Assembly: GCA_964392775.1 (NCBI GenBank)
Contig: CAYMRD010000004.1
Location: 1-64,000 of the forward strand
Source: UKL13-3 sp964392775
GTDB lineage: Bacteria; Bacteroidota; Bacteroidia; UKL13-3
Length of the DNA stretch: 64,000 nucleotides
Direction: 5' to 3'
Both the position numbers and the translations under genes were made by a program. The notes beneath the pieces were generated by a model that made no database searches, was not told the origin of the DNA, and saw nothing but the letters and a program-made list of their open reading frames with translations. Positions 35,996-43,752 of this stretch are shown here, piece by piece (position 1 is the stretch's first letter; each line of letters starts with the position of its first letter).

Positions 35996-36357
35996 ATGAC
36001 AACCGCACGTTTTTCGTTTCTCTCACATCACAAATCATACATCACAATTCACACATTCTTCCATGGCTTCGCCCCGTCAGTTACACTAACTAAAGGTGTT
36101 CCGACAAGGTTGAGTAAAAAAACTACTCAATATTATTTGTTTTGGATTAAAAAAGCAAGCATGAATTAGTGAATATTCAGTTGCCACGAGGCACGAGGGC
36201 ACTAGGTTGCACAATGTTCTTTCGTCAGCTCTCGACTATACACTTCGACAGGCTCAGTGCAGGCGCTCGATCTGACAGAGGTATTATTCTTATAAATCTA
36301 AAAATGTGCGAGGGGTCATGTCGAGCGGAGCCGAGACGTGAGGTGTGGACTTGGTGG

Positions 36358-36855
36358 CTACATTTTTTGGAGGTGGGCTGCGGGCACTTTTAAGAATAGA
36401 TGGGTTCCAAGCTGTTCAATGCTGACGGCCACATATCTGTTTCCGTGCAATTGGGTAACGATGCCTTTGAGACCTTTGAGAGGGCCGGCCATAATTTCTA
36501 CGGGTTGCTCGGGTTTAAAATGTTCTGTGGAAGTGAGTGCTTCGGCAAATTCCTCAAGTGACCAGCGGATGGCTTGAATGATTTCGTCCCTTACCGGGGT
36601 GAGTTCTTTGCCGATGCGTACAAACTTAACAATACCGGGTGTTTCGAGTACCAATGTATAAGCTGCTTCATACTGAATATGAACAAACAGGTAAGACTTA
36701 AACAACGGTTCCGATACTTTTTTCTTGCGGTCGCTCCACTGTTTGAGGGTGGTTTGCAAGGGCAGGTAATGGGTGATACCTCTGCGCTCCAACTCAGCCG
36801 CAGCCTTTTTTTCGGCCCGGGGAGTGGTGTAAACTGCGTACCATTGGTTGGACAT
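36358..36855 (-). CDS. UpxY/NusG-like transcription antiterminator
   Basis: A 165-residue NusG paralogue: NGN domain at the N-terminus (WYAVYTTPRAEKKAAAELER, then SYLFVHIQYE) and a C-terminal KOW segment (VEIMAGPLKGLKGIV). In Bacteroides, UpxY proteins load on RNA polymerase at the 5' leader of a capsule operon and prevent early termination. Here it sits in mid-locus, upstream of a repeat-rich region and 26 kb of polysaccharide genes, so it may promote read-through into that part; this is inferred. Its ATG directly abuts one arm of the repeat that encloses the S23 gene. Confidence 0.92.
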   Translation of the reverse strand: MSNQWYAVYTTPRAEKKAAAELERRGITHYLPLQTTLKQWSDRKKKVSEPLFKSYLFVHIQYEAAYTLVLETPGIVKFVRIGKELTPVRDEIIQAIRWSLEEFAEALTSTEHFKPEQPVEIMAGPLKGLKGIVTQLHGNRYVAVSIEQLGTHLFLKVPAAHLQKM

Positions 36856-36890
36856 AAGAGTAAAGAATAAAAGAGTAAAGAAGAAAGATA
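36856..36890. repeat. Purine-rich inverted-repeat arm, left of the S23 gene
   Basis: Two AAGAGTAAAGA words ending in AAAGATA. The complement of 37327-37360 has the same order of words (AAGAGTAAAGAC, then AAGAGTAAAGATG, ending AAGATA), so the transcript of the intervening 0.4 kb could fold back on itself. The arm starts at the base next to the UpxY-like start codon. Confidence 0.75.
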
Positions 36891-36918
36891 TTAAGATAAA
36901 AGAAAAAAGAAAATGGGG

Positions 36919-37275
36919 TTATTGTTTGTTAAGATGTTTGATGAGACCTTCTGTCATTCCAGAGATTTCACTTAATTCGGGGTTAATGGTATCATAAAGT
37001 GGTTTAAACTGTTCATCTACTTCCGACAAAATATAAAGTTGAGTTCTAAGCTCGGCTGATGATCCTTTTGAAATTGACAAAAAGCGGGCAAAGTCTTTCT
37101 GACTGTTTCGTTCTGAACCTTCTGCAATATTGCTGGGAATAGATATAGCTGCGCGAACAATTTGTTCTCGTAAACTCCAAAGAGGAGGCTGTATATCTTT
37201 AACAGATTTAATAATAGTGATTGCTGCCGCAACGGAACGTTTCCAGATGTCGAGCTTGTTGAAATAATGTGACAT
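36919..37275 (-). CDS. S23 / four-helix-bundle protein (IVP family)
   Basis: A 118-residue all-helical protein of the family first known from intervening sequences in 23S rRNA genes. Markers are the N-terminal LDIWKRSVAAAITIIKSV, the central SLREQIVRAAISIPSNIAEG and the SKGSSAELRTQLYILSEV helix. Molecular function is unknown. It sits between a glycosyltransferase and the UpxY-like gene in the polysaccharide operon, and purine/pyrimidine-rich complementary repeats border it on both sides. A second, divergent family member is at 59521-59898 in a similar setting. Confidence 0.92.
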   Translation of the reverse strand: MSHYFNKLDIWKRSVAAAITIIKSVKDIQPPLWSLREQIVRAAISIPSNIAEGSERNSQKDFARFLSISKGSSAELRTQLYILSEVDEQFKPLYDTINPELSEISGMTEGLIKHLNKQ

Positions 37276-37326
37276 AGGCTTGTCTTTATTGGTTATGAAT
37301 ACTGAAAAAATAATATAATGATACCC

Positions 37327-37360
37327 TATCTTCCATCTTTACTCTTCCGTCTTTACTCTT
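37327..37360. repeat. Pyrimidine-rich inverted-repeat arm, right of the S23 gene
   Basis: Complementary partner of the arm at 36856-36890. The related pyrimidine-rich tract continues to about 37400, almost to the stop codon of the adjacent glycosyltransferase gene, so the S23 unit fills the whole intercistronic space. Confidence 0.75.
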
Positions 37361-37402
37361 ACTTCTTTTTTACTCTTACTTCTTTCCTCTTTTGTCTTTC
37401 CT

Positions 37403-38329
37403 CTAAATGACCTCATCCACCACATAAGCCGGCCGTTTGCGACTTGCTTCCAAATTCCGCCACAGGTATTCACCTATAATGCCCAGTGCCATCATTTGAA
37501 AGGAGGACACCAGTAAGAAAACAAGCATCATGGCCGTCCAGCCTTGCACGTCTACATGTCCGGTGAGTTTGGCATACAATACATATAAGGCATATAACAT
37601 CGAAACGGTTCCAAGCAATAAGCCACTCACGGTAATGAACCGTAGAGGGGTGTACGAAAACGATACGAAGGAGTCGATAAAGAGTTTGATTTTTTTCTTG
37701 AGGGTCCAGCGCGATTTGCCAATGGAGCGTTCTGCCCGTGTATACGGAATGGAAACGTAAGTGTAGTTAAGCCATACCAACAAATAGAGAGAGTGGGTGT
37801 TTTTTTCCTTCATTTCCACCACTTGCTCGCGCAGTTGTTTGTCGAACAGGCAATAGTCGAAACCGCCTTGAGGCAAGTTCGGCAATGCGTATTTGCGAAT
37901 CAGTTTTTGGTACGAGGTAGCAAACAGTTTGGAAAGAAAAGGGTCATTGCGGTTCTGGCGGTTGGCCAATACCAGCTTGATACCGGAACGCCAGTGTTCC
38001 ATCATGGTCACCATCAGTTCGGGAGGATCCTGAAGGTCGGCTGCGATTACCACCGTACAATCGCCTGTGGCGTATAACATACCCGCTTGAATGGCATTGT
38101 AGGAACCGAAGTTTCCGGAAAGCTTAACGATGGTAACTTTTTGCGGATATTGTTGCTTGAAGGCTTTTAATGCCTGTATCGTATTGTCTTTGCTGCCATC
38201 ATCCACCATGATATACTCGAAGATTACATCAGCCGGAAAACGTTGCTCATTGGCAATGAGTGTTGCAGCCGTTACCGGAATATTGGCTTCGTTGTAATAA
38301 CACGGAATAATGACCGACAGCTTAGGCAT
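37403..38329 (-). CDS. GT2 glycosyltransferase, GtrB/DPM1-like with two membrane segments
   Basis: A 308-residue membrane-anchored GT2 enzyme. The catalytic domain starts LSVIIPCYYNEANI and has the first Asp in MVDDGSKDNT and the DXD in VVIAADLQDPPELM. Two C-terminal membrane helices (FITVSGLLLGTVSMLYALYV and AMMLVFLLVSSFQMMALGII) are typical of enzymes that load a sugar on a polyprenyl phosphate. It overlaps the FdtB-like gene by eight bases (ATGCCTAA). It may make a lipid-linked sugar donor for a GT-C enzyme, or transfer directly. Confidence 0.92.
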   Translation of the reverse strand: MPKLSVIIPCYYNEANIPVTAATLIANEQRFPADVIFEYIMVDDGSKDNTIQALKAFKQQYPQKVTIVKLSGNFGSYNAIQAGMLYATGDCTVVIAADLQDPPELMVTMMEHWRSGIKLVLANRQNRNDPFLSKLFATSYQKLIRKYALPNLPQGGFDYCLFDKQLREQVVEMKEKNTHSLYLLVWLNYTYVSIPYTRAERSIGKSRWTLKKKIKLFIDSFVSFSYTPLRFITVSGLLLGTVSMLYALYVLYAKLTGHVDVQGWTAMMLVFLLVSSFQMMALGIIGEYLWRNLEASRKRPAYVVDEVI

Positions 38330-39428
38330 AACAGAATGTTTTGAGGGTATCGCAAATATAGGAAACCTGTTCGGTGGTTAATCCAGGGAACATGGGCAAA
38401 CTCAGGCAGGTTTCGGCAATGGATTCGGCAATGGGGAAATCGCCCTTTTTGTAACCGAGTGAATTGTATGCTTGTTGCAAATGCGGAGGAACCGGGTAAT
38501 GAATCAACGTTCCGATTCCGTGTTCGTTGAGGTATTGTTGTAAAGCATCACGCTTTGCATGACGTACCACAAATAAATGGTAAACGCTGGTGGCTCCCTC
38601 AGCTATAACAGGTAATGTTAAACCTGATACGCCTTTCAACTCGTTGAGGTATTGTTGTGCGATGGTATTTCGTTCGGTATTCCACTTGTTGAGGTGTTTG
38701 AGTTTGATGCTCAAGAAACCTGCTTGTACTTCATCCAATCGGGAATTGATTCCAAGTTCCGTATTGTAATATTTTTTATCGGAACCATAGTTGCGAATGG
38801 TTTTGGCACGTAAGGCCATTTTTTCATCCGATGTTGTAATTGCACCGGCATCGCCATAAGCCCCCAGATTTTTGCCCGGGTAGAAACTGGTTCCGTTAAT
38901 ATGACCAAAGCTACCTGCAAGCTTGTGGTTGTAGGTTGCGCCCTGCGATTGGGCATTGTCTTCTACTACAAACAAATTATGTTTTTCAGCAATCTGCATA
39001 ATCACATCCATCTCGCAGCACTGGCCATATAAATGCACTGGCATAATCGCTTTGGTGCGGGGCGTAATAGCCCGCTCAATCAATTCAGGGTTGATATTGG
39101 AAGTAGACTCACGCGGTTCAACCGGAATGGGGGTAGCACCCACATAACTTACTGCCAGCCAACTTGCGATATAAGTATTGGAAGGGACAATCACTTCATC
39201 TCCCGGTCCGATATTCAATGTTTTAAGGGCGATAATCAATGCATCCAATCCGTTGGCTACACCAACAGCATGTGTTGTTTCATTGAATATGGCATATTCT
39301 GTTTCAAAGGCTGAAACCTGTTTGCCCAATACATACCAGGCCGAATCAAAAAACTGTTCAAATGATTGCAGGGTATCGGCCTTTACATCCGCATTCATGC
39401 GGGCGAATGATACGAATGGAATATTCAT
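38322..39428 (-). CDS. fdtB: dTDP-3-keto-6-deoxyhexose aminotransferase (FdtB/QdtB-like)
   Basis: A PLP-dependent aminotransferase of 368 residues that forms the 3-amino group of dTDP-Fuc3N or Qui3N. Motifs: ANGLDALIIALKTL, VEDNAQSQGA and the PLP-lysine segment SFYPGKNLGAYGDAGA. The ATG giving MNIPFVSFARMNAD overlaps the acetyltransferase stop (ATGA), so it is preferred over an upstream start that would add 20 residues. With FdtA- and FdtC-like neighbours it forms a complete 3-amino-sugar branch; RmlA/RmlB must lie elsewhere. Distinguishing galacto from gluco products needs phylogeny. Confidence 0.9.
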   Translation of the reverse strand: MNIPFVSFARMNADVKADTLQSFEQFFDSAWYVLGKQVSAFETEYAIFNETTHAVGVANGLDALIIALKTLNIGPGDEVIVPSNTYIASWLAVSYVGATPIPVEPRESTSNINPELIERAITPRTKAIMPVHLYGQCCEMDVIMQIAEKHNLFVVEDNAQSQGATYNHKLAGSFGHINGTSFYPGKNLGAYGDAGAITTSDEKMALRAKTIRNYGSDKKYYNTELGINSRLDEVQAGFLSIKLKHLNKWNTERNTIAQQYLNELKGVSGLTLPVIAEGATSVYHLFVVRHAKRDALQQYLNEHGIGTLIHYPVPPHLQQAYNSLGYKKGDFPIAESIAETCLSLPMFPGLTTEQVSYICDTLKTFCYA

Positions 39429-39994
39429 GATGTACGTTTTAATCCGGTTGGGGTTTGCTGATAGATGATACCTGAAGGACTGATCCATTCGGTATCGGAG
39501 TGTTGTGTCAGTTTATTGCCTTCTTCATCCACCCAACCTTGGATGCGGGCAGGGTTTCCATATACCAATGCATGGTTGGGAACATCGCGTGTAACAACAC
39601 TTCCAATCCCCGTCATTGCATATTTTCCAATAGTGATACCTGCCAGTAAGGTAGAATTGGCTCCGATAGAGGCTCCTTTGGAAATAAGGGTTTTAACAGG
39701 TTCAATATACTGTTTGCTGCGGGGACGAACATCATTGGTGAATACCACATTAGGACCGAGGAATACATCATCTTCGATGGTTACTCCTTCCCACAGGTAA
39801 ATACCGCTTTTAATGGTTACGTTGTTCCCAATTTTGACGTTGTACTCGATATAACAATGGTCGCAGACATTACAGTTTTCACCAATTTCGGCTCCTTTGA
39901 GTACATGCACAAAAGCCCAGATACGGGTTCCGTTACCAATGGTTTCGGATTCAACAAGAGCTTGCGGATGAATGAAAGGGGAACTCATAATCAT
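39425..39994 (-). CDS. fdtC: dTDP-3-amino-3,6-dideoxyhexose N-acetyltransferase (FdtC/QdtC-like)
   Basis: Left-handed beta-helix acetyltransferase of about 189 residues. Hexapeptide repeats include TIGNGTRIWAFVHVLKGAEI and IGNNVTIKSGIYLWEGVTIE, followed by DDVFLGPNVVFTNDVRPRSK, a typical N-acetyltransferase loop. It finishes the 3-acetamido sugar with acetyl-CoA. The ATG chosen (MIMSSPF) overlaps the FdtA-like stop as ATGA. It is coupled to the aminotransferase in the same way. Confidence 0.9.
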   Translation of the reverse strand: MIMSSPFIHPQALVESETIGNGTRIWAFVHVLKGAEIGENCNVCDHCYIEYNVKIGNNVTIKSGIYLWEGVTIEDDVFLGPNVVFTNDVRPRSKQYIEPVKTLISKGASIGANSTLLAGITIGKYAMTGIGSVVTRDVPNHALVYGNPARIQGWVDEEGNKLTQHSDTEWISPSGIIYQQTPTGLKRTS

Positions 39995-40398
39995 TTGCTC
40001 CAAATACGTTTGAAATCTTCGTAGTTTCGGATATAATCTTTTTCATCATACAGCGTGGATGCCAAAACCACCTGAATGGCTGTATGCGAATACTGCATGG
40101 TATGCCAAACATTGGGCGGAACATATACACCTGTATTGGGTTTGTCGAGTACAAATGTTTGAATATCTCCGGCTGCTGTTTCTGTGGTTACCACAATACG
40201 TCCGGTAACGGCAATCAGTATTTGTTCGGTGGCGTGGTGTGCATGTCGTCCGCGAACAATACTCTCAGGCGTATGGTAGGTCCAAAACATGCGTTTGACT
40301 TCAAAGGGTAATTGGTTGTTTTGTGCTACCGAAATATACCCGATACCGGGTTCGCCCATTTGTTTGAATTCAATCAGGTGAGGTTCTTTATAGTCCAT
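39991..40398 (-). CDS. fdtA: dTDP-4-keto-6-deoxyglucose 3,4-ketoisomerase (FdtA/QdtA-like)
   Basis: A 135-residue cupin of the WxcM-like C-terminal type. VKRMFWTYHTPESIVRGRHA carries the catalytic His region (RGRHAHH) and TGVYVPPNVWHTMQYS the second cupin part. It shifts the keto group from C4 to C3 of dTDP-4-keto-6-deoxyglucose, the step before FdtB. It follows Wzc by two bases, and its stop overlaps the acetyltransferase start. Confidence 0.9.
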   Translation of the reverse strand: MDYKEPHLIEFKQMGEPGIGYISVAQNNQLPFEVKRMFWTYHTPESIVRGRHAHHATEQILIAVTGRIVVTTETAAGDIQTFVLDKPNTGVYVPPNVWHTMQYSHTAIQVVLASTLYDEKDYIRNYEDFKRIWSK

Positions 40399-40400
40399 GA

Positions 40401-42884
40401 TTATTTTTTCTTTTTGAAGGGAAGCATTCGCATAAAACGATCCAGCGAAAACTGTTTACGTTCGTCTTCGCTGTAGTAACCCGAATAATAGGTATTGCTG
40501 TATTTTTTTCCATAATACCCGTACCCGCCTTTTCCATAATACCCTCCGTAATAGTACCCACCTCCTCCATAATGGCCCCCGTATTCATTTTTATAAATGC
40601 TGCTGTATACAATGGCACTGGGGTCGTAGGCATTGAGCAGGATATACATATTCTTAATTTTGCTATCCATTTGAAGCCTGTCAGGAATCATCGCAAAATC
40701 GCGTTTTGAATAGTTGGAGCGCAATACAAATAAGTTGATGTCGGATTGCTCCATGATACTCAGAGAGTCGGATACAAGCCCAACCGGAGCCGAGTCGATG
40801 ATGATATAATCGTATCGTTGACGAAGTGTTTGTAGCAATTGCGTCATCTCCTCCATCTGCAATAATTCGGATGGATTAGGCGGGGTTGGACCTGCCGTAA
40901 TCAGGTCGAAGTTTGGATGTTCGGTATGCTGGATGATATCTTCAAGGGTGGATTTGCCAATCAGATAGGTGGTTAATCCTTTGCTGTTGGTAATATGCTG
41001 AAAGGATAAATGAATTTTAGGTCTGCGCAAATCACAGCCAATCAAAATAACTTTTTTATTGAGGAGGGTGAATGAGGCTGCGAGGTTGATGCTGCAAAAG
41101 GTTTTTCCTTCTCCGCTCACGGTACTGGTTACACAAATTACCTTGTGATCGCTCCCTTTGGCAATAAAACTGATGCCGGTACGAATACCCCGAATGGATT
41201 CGGAAAATACTGATTTGGGATTGCGAAATGCATGCACTTCGTATTCATTGTCATCATTGTCTATTTTTTGAATGACACCCAATACAGGAACACTCGATAG
41301 GCGTTCAATGGTTTCTTTATCCGGTATTTTTTGGTAGATGATCCTCGTGATCACAATATACCCCAAACTTGCGGCCAAGCCAATAACCACAGCCATAAGG
41401 TAGGCTTGTTTGGTATTGGGAGATACAGGAGAGGTGGGGCTTTCAGCCGCTTCCACAATGGTGATATTGGATGTAATGGATGATTTGTTGATGGAAGTCT
41501 CCAGCTTTTTCTCAAACAAATAGGTATACACTTTTTCGTTTACCTTAAAATCGCGCTGGATATTGATCAACATTCGCTGGCGCATCGGAATGCTGTTGAG
41601 CACCTCATGTACATCGGCTGTTCGTTTGTCTACAAAGGCAATCTTGGTATTGATCTTGTCAATCACCCCTTTAATGGTTTTACGCAGGATATTCCGGGTT
41701 TCCCTGATTTTGGTTTCGTTCTCAAGGGCCAATGGACTGGCTGGAGTGTTTTTTTGCAAGAGGCTGATACGTTCCAGTACCAGTTCATTATAACTCTCCA
41801 GAAGCTGCGGAATGCTGGCAGCATCCTCTTTGTCGAAAATCACAAAATTGATGGCTTCATCCTTGTTTTCACTGAGGCTGCTTTGGAGCTTTTGCATCAC
41901 ATCGAGGTTGATGAGCAGGAGGTTTCGCTCCACTTCCATCGAAGCCAGTTTTTGGGCTTGAGCATTCCCTAACGCATCAATTTCAACCCCATTGTTTTGG
42001 CTTTTTAAATCGGTGAGGTCCACTTCCGATTTTTGCACCTTAGCCGCCAGGTTGATGAGTTGGTTGTCGATAAAATTGAGGGTTTGTTCGGCTGCCAGCG
42101 ATTTGTTATTGACATTTTCCTTGACGTAAAAATTGGCAAAGGTATTCAGGTAATCACGGGCCAGTTGTGGAACCTCATTGGTGAATTCAAGGGTAATCAA
42201 ACTGGTTCCTTTCACCACATCTACCTGTATGCCGGAGGCAAATGACGGGGCCAGACTTTTATGGGTAGCTTTTACACAGGTTACTGAGGGGAAGTAGCTT
42301 AAACGGGTTTTGCCCTCCGGATAGTCTACCACAATACTGCTGCCATTAATTGAAAGGGTGTCTCCGATGCGGTGCAATATTCCTTCATCCTTTTTGCCTC
42401 CTTGTTTAATCCGATAGGTGCTTTGGGAAGCATATTCTAAAATGAAGGTGCTTCCATTAAAGGCAGAGTCGGCATAGAGTGTGGTTATTTTGAAATAGGA
42501 ATTTGGATACAACTGGGTGGTCACAAAATTACCCTTGAGGTAGTAAATATAATCGAGACCCAGTTTGGCCAAGGCTTTTTCGGCATAGGCTTTCGAACGG
42601 ATCACTTCGCTTTCGGTTTTGAGGAAATTATCGAATTTTCCGGTGGTGCGGCCAAATCTAAACAGGTCGCTTATTTGGTTGGGTTTTTCATCGTCCAGCT
42701 TAAGTTTGATGCTGGCTCTGTATTTGGGTTTGGTATACCGTAAAATGATAAAGGCTACGAACAACGAAACCAGCAGAGCACCTACAATCACAAACCATCT
42801 GCGCAAAACAATATGCAGAATGCGGTTGATGTCAATGCTCGGTTGACTTTCTTGATCGTGTGCAAATTCTTTCGGGGTGTTCAT
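40401..42884 (-). CDS. wzc: Wzc-like polysaccharide co-polymerase / BY-kinase
   Basis: An 827-residue inner-membrane protein. A Wzz-like domain with a first membrane helix (WFVIVGALLVSLFVAFIIL) precedes a long coiled periplasmic part, the second helix (AYLMAVVIGLAASLGYIVI) and a cytoplasmic BY-kinase domain. Walker A is GEGKT (residues 591-595), Walker A' is VILIGCDLRRPK and Walker B is YIIIDSAPVG. The tail from residue 761 is Gly/Tyr-rich with 16 tyrosines, fitting autophosphorylation. It controls chain length and export with Wza, whose gene is four bases upstream. Confidence 0.95.
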   Translation of the reverse strand: MNTPKEFAHDQESQPSIDINRILHIVLRRWFVIVGALLVSLFVAFIILRYTKPKYRASIKLKLDDEKPNQISDLFRFGRTTGKFDNFLKTESEVIRSKAYAEKALAKLGLDYIYYLKGNFVTTQLYPNSYFKITTLYADSAFNGSTFILEYASQSTYRIKQGGKKDEGILHRIGDTLSINGSSIVVDYPEGKTRLSYFPSVTCVKATHKSLAPSFASGIQVDVVKGTSLITLEFTNEVPQLARDYLNTFANFYVKENVNNKSLAAEQTLNFIDNQLINLAAKVQKSEVDLTDLKSQNNGVEIDALGNAQAQKLASMEVERNLLLINLDVMQKLQSSLSENKDEAINFVIFDKEDAASIPQLLESYNELVLERISLLQKNTPASPLALENETKIRETRNILRKTIKGVIDKINTKIAFVDKRTADVHEVLNSIPMRQRMLINIQRDFKVNEKVYTYLFEKKLETSINKSSITSNITIVEAAESPTSPVSPNTKQAYLMAVVIGLAASLGYIVITRIIYQKIPDKETIERLSSVPVLGVIQKIDNDDNEYEVHAFRNPKSVFSESIRGIRTGISFIAKGSDHKVICVTSTVSGEGKTFCSINLAASFTLLNKKVILIGCDLRRPKIHLSFQHITNSKGLTTYLIGKSTLEDIIQHTEHPNFDLITAGPTPPNPSELLQMEEMTQLLQTLRQRYDYIIIDSAPVGLVSDSLSIMEQSDINLFVLRSNYSKRDFAMIPDRLQMDSKIKNMYILLNAYDPSAIVYSSIYKNEYGGHYGGGGYYYGGYYGKGGYGYYGKKYSNTYYSGYYSEDERKQFSLDRFMRMLPFKKKK

Positions 42885-42888
42885 GGCC

Positions 42889-43692
42889 TTATTTAGAGTA
42901 GAATAGAATCATTTGGGAGATCAACAAGGTGGTGGAAAGGGCTGTAAGGAATAAAGTGGTAACAGGCGTAATAGTGGTTAACGCTTCTGTATTGGCTTTC
43001 ATTCCATAAGGTTCAACGTACACAATATCATTATCATGCATCACAATATCAGGCGATTCGAGCGCCTCAATCTTTTTTAGGTTGACAATGATGACTTCTT
43101 TGCCCCGGATGATCTTAATATCTTTCTTTTTACCCACATCCTTAAACCCACCGGCCATGGCAATTACATTCACCAAAGTTGTATTTTCTTTGTCAACATA
43201 GATACGCCCTGGTCTGGGTATTTCGCCCAAAATAGTCACACCTAAGCTGGCGATATTGCAATCAATAATTGGGTTGACGATATATTTGCTGTATACCTTC
43301 TCGAGTTGGGCAGAAGCTTCCAACCGGGTCAATCCTACCAAATTAATGCGGCCAATCAGAGGGAGGATAACCGTACTATCATAATTCACCAAATAGCCGG
43401 CCTGAGGTCCACTATTGCTTGCTTCATCGTTGGCCCCCGATATGGCACTTTGACCGGAAGCTCCTCCTAAATCATAGTTATTCAGAAAACGAACCAGTAA
43501 ACGGTCGTTCACCTTAATGCGGTGGCGGTAAATCGTTGCAGTGGTATCAGACGGGTTCAGAACCTTAACGGGTTCCTGCGTTTTTACCTTCTTGGGCGTT
43601 TTAAAAAGAATATTCTTTTTTTTATACGAACAAGATGTTCCAAGCATGGCCAGCAGCAGGATACAAATTCCGATTTGGGTATATTTATGCAC
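42889..43692 (-). CDS. wza: Wza-like polysaccharide export outer-membrane lipoprotein
   Basis: A 267-residue lipoprotein: signal peptide ending in the lipobox LGTSC, a polysaccharide-export domain (VNDRLLVRFLNNYDLGG, YLVNYDSTVILPLIGRINL) and SLBB-type region (VTILGEIPRPGRIYV, TTLVNVIAMAGGFKDVGKKK). A predicted C-terminal membrane segment (LFLTALSTTLLISQMILFYS) is present. The start is GTG. It is the first gene of the minus-strand polysaccharide locus, so the main promoter should be in the 60 bases upstream; TATACTTG there is one mismatch from the Bacteroidota -7 element. Confidence 0.93.
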   Translation of the reverse strand: MHKYTQIGICILLLAMLGTSCSYKKKNILFKTPKKVKTQEPVKVLNPSDTTATIYRHRIKVNDRLLVRFLNNYDLGGASGQSAISGANDEASNSGPQAGYLVNYDSTVILPLIGRINLVGLTRLEASAQLEKVYSKYIVNPIIDCNIASLGVTILGEIPRPGRIYVDKENTTLVNVIAMAGGFKDVGKKKDIKIIRGKEVIIVNLKKIEALESPDIVMHDNDIVYVEPYGMKANTEALTTITPVTTLFLTALSTTLLISQMILFYSK

Positions 43693-43752
43693 GGCATTAC
43701 AATTTATGCAAGTATAAGCTATTCGCTTTAATAAATAGTAGGGTTTGAGTGC

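Larger units (their letters stand above)
35323..36357. other. One-kb repeat-rich intergenic region with scaffold gap
   Basis: No gene is supported here. The region holds simple words (TTTGTGATGTGTGAATTGTG at about 35333), a tandem array of 148-bp units interrupted by N, TCGAG-type elements near 35595, 35829 and 36314, a CTTCGACAGGCTCAGTG element near 36242, and a second simple-word tract near 36022-36058. Apparent reading frames in it are only translations of repeats. It separates the UpxY-like gene from the winged-helix gene, so transcription of the downstream locus may need to pass through it. Confidence 0.75.
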
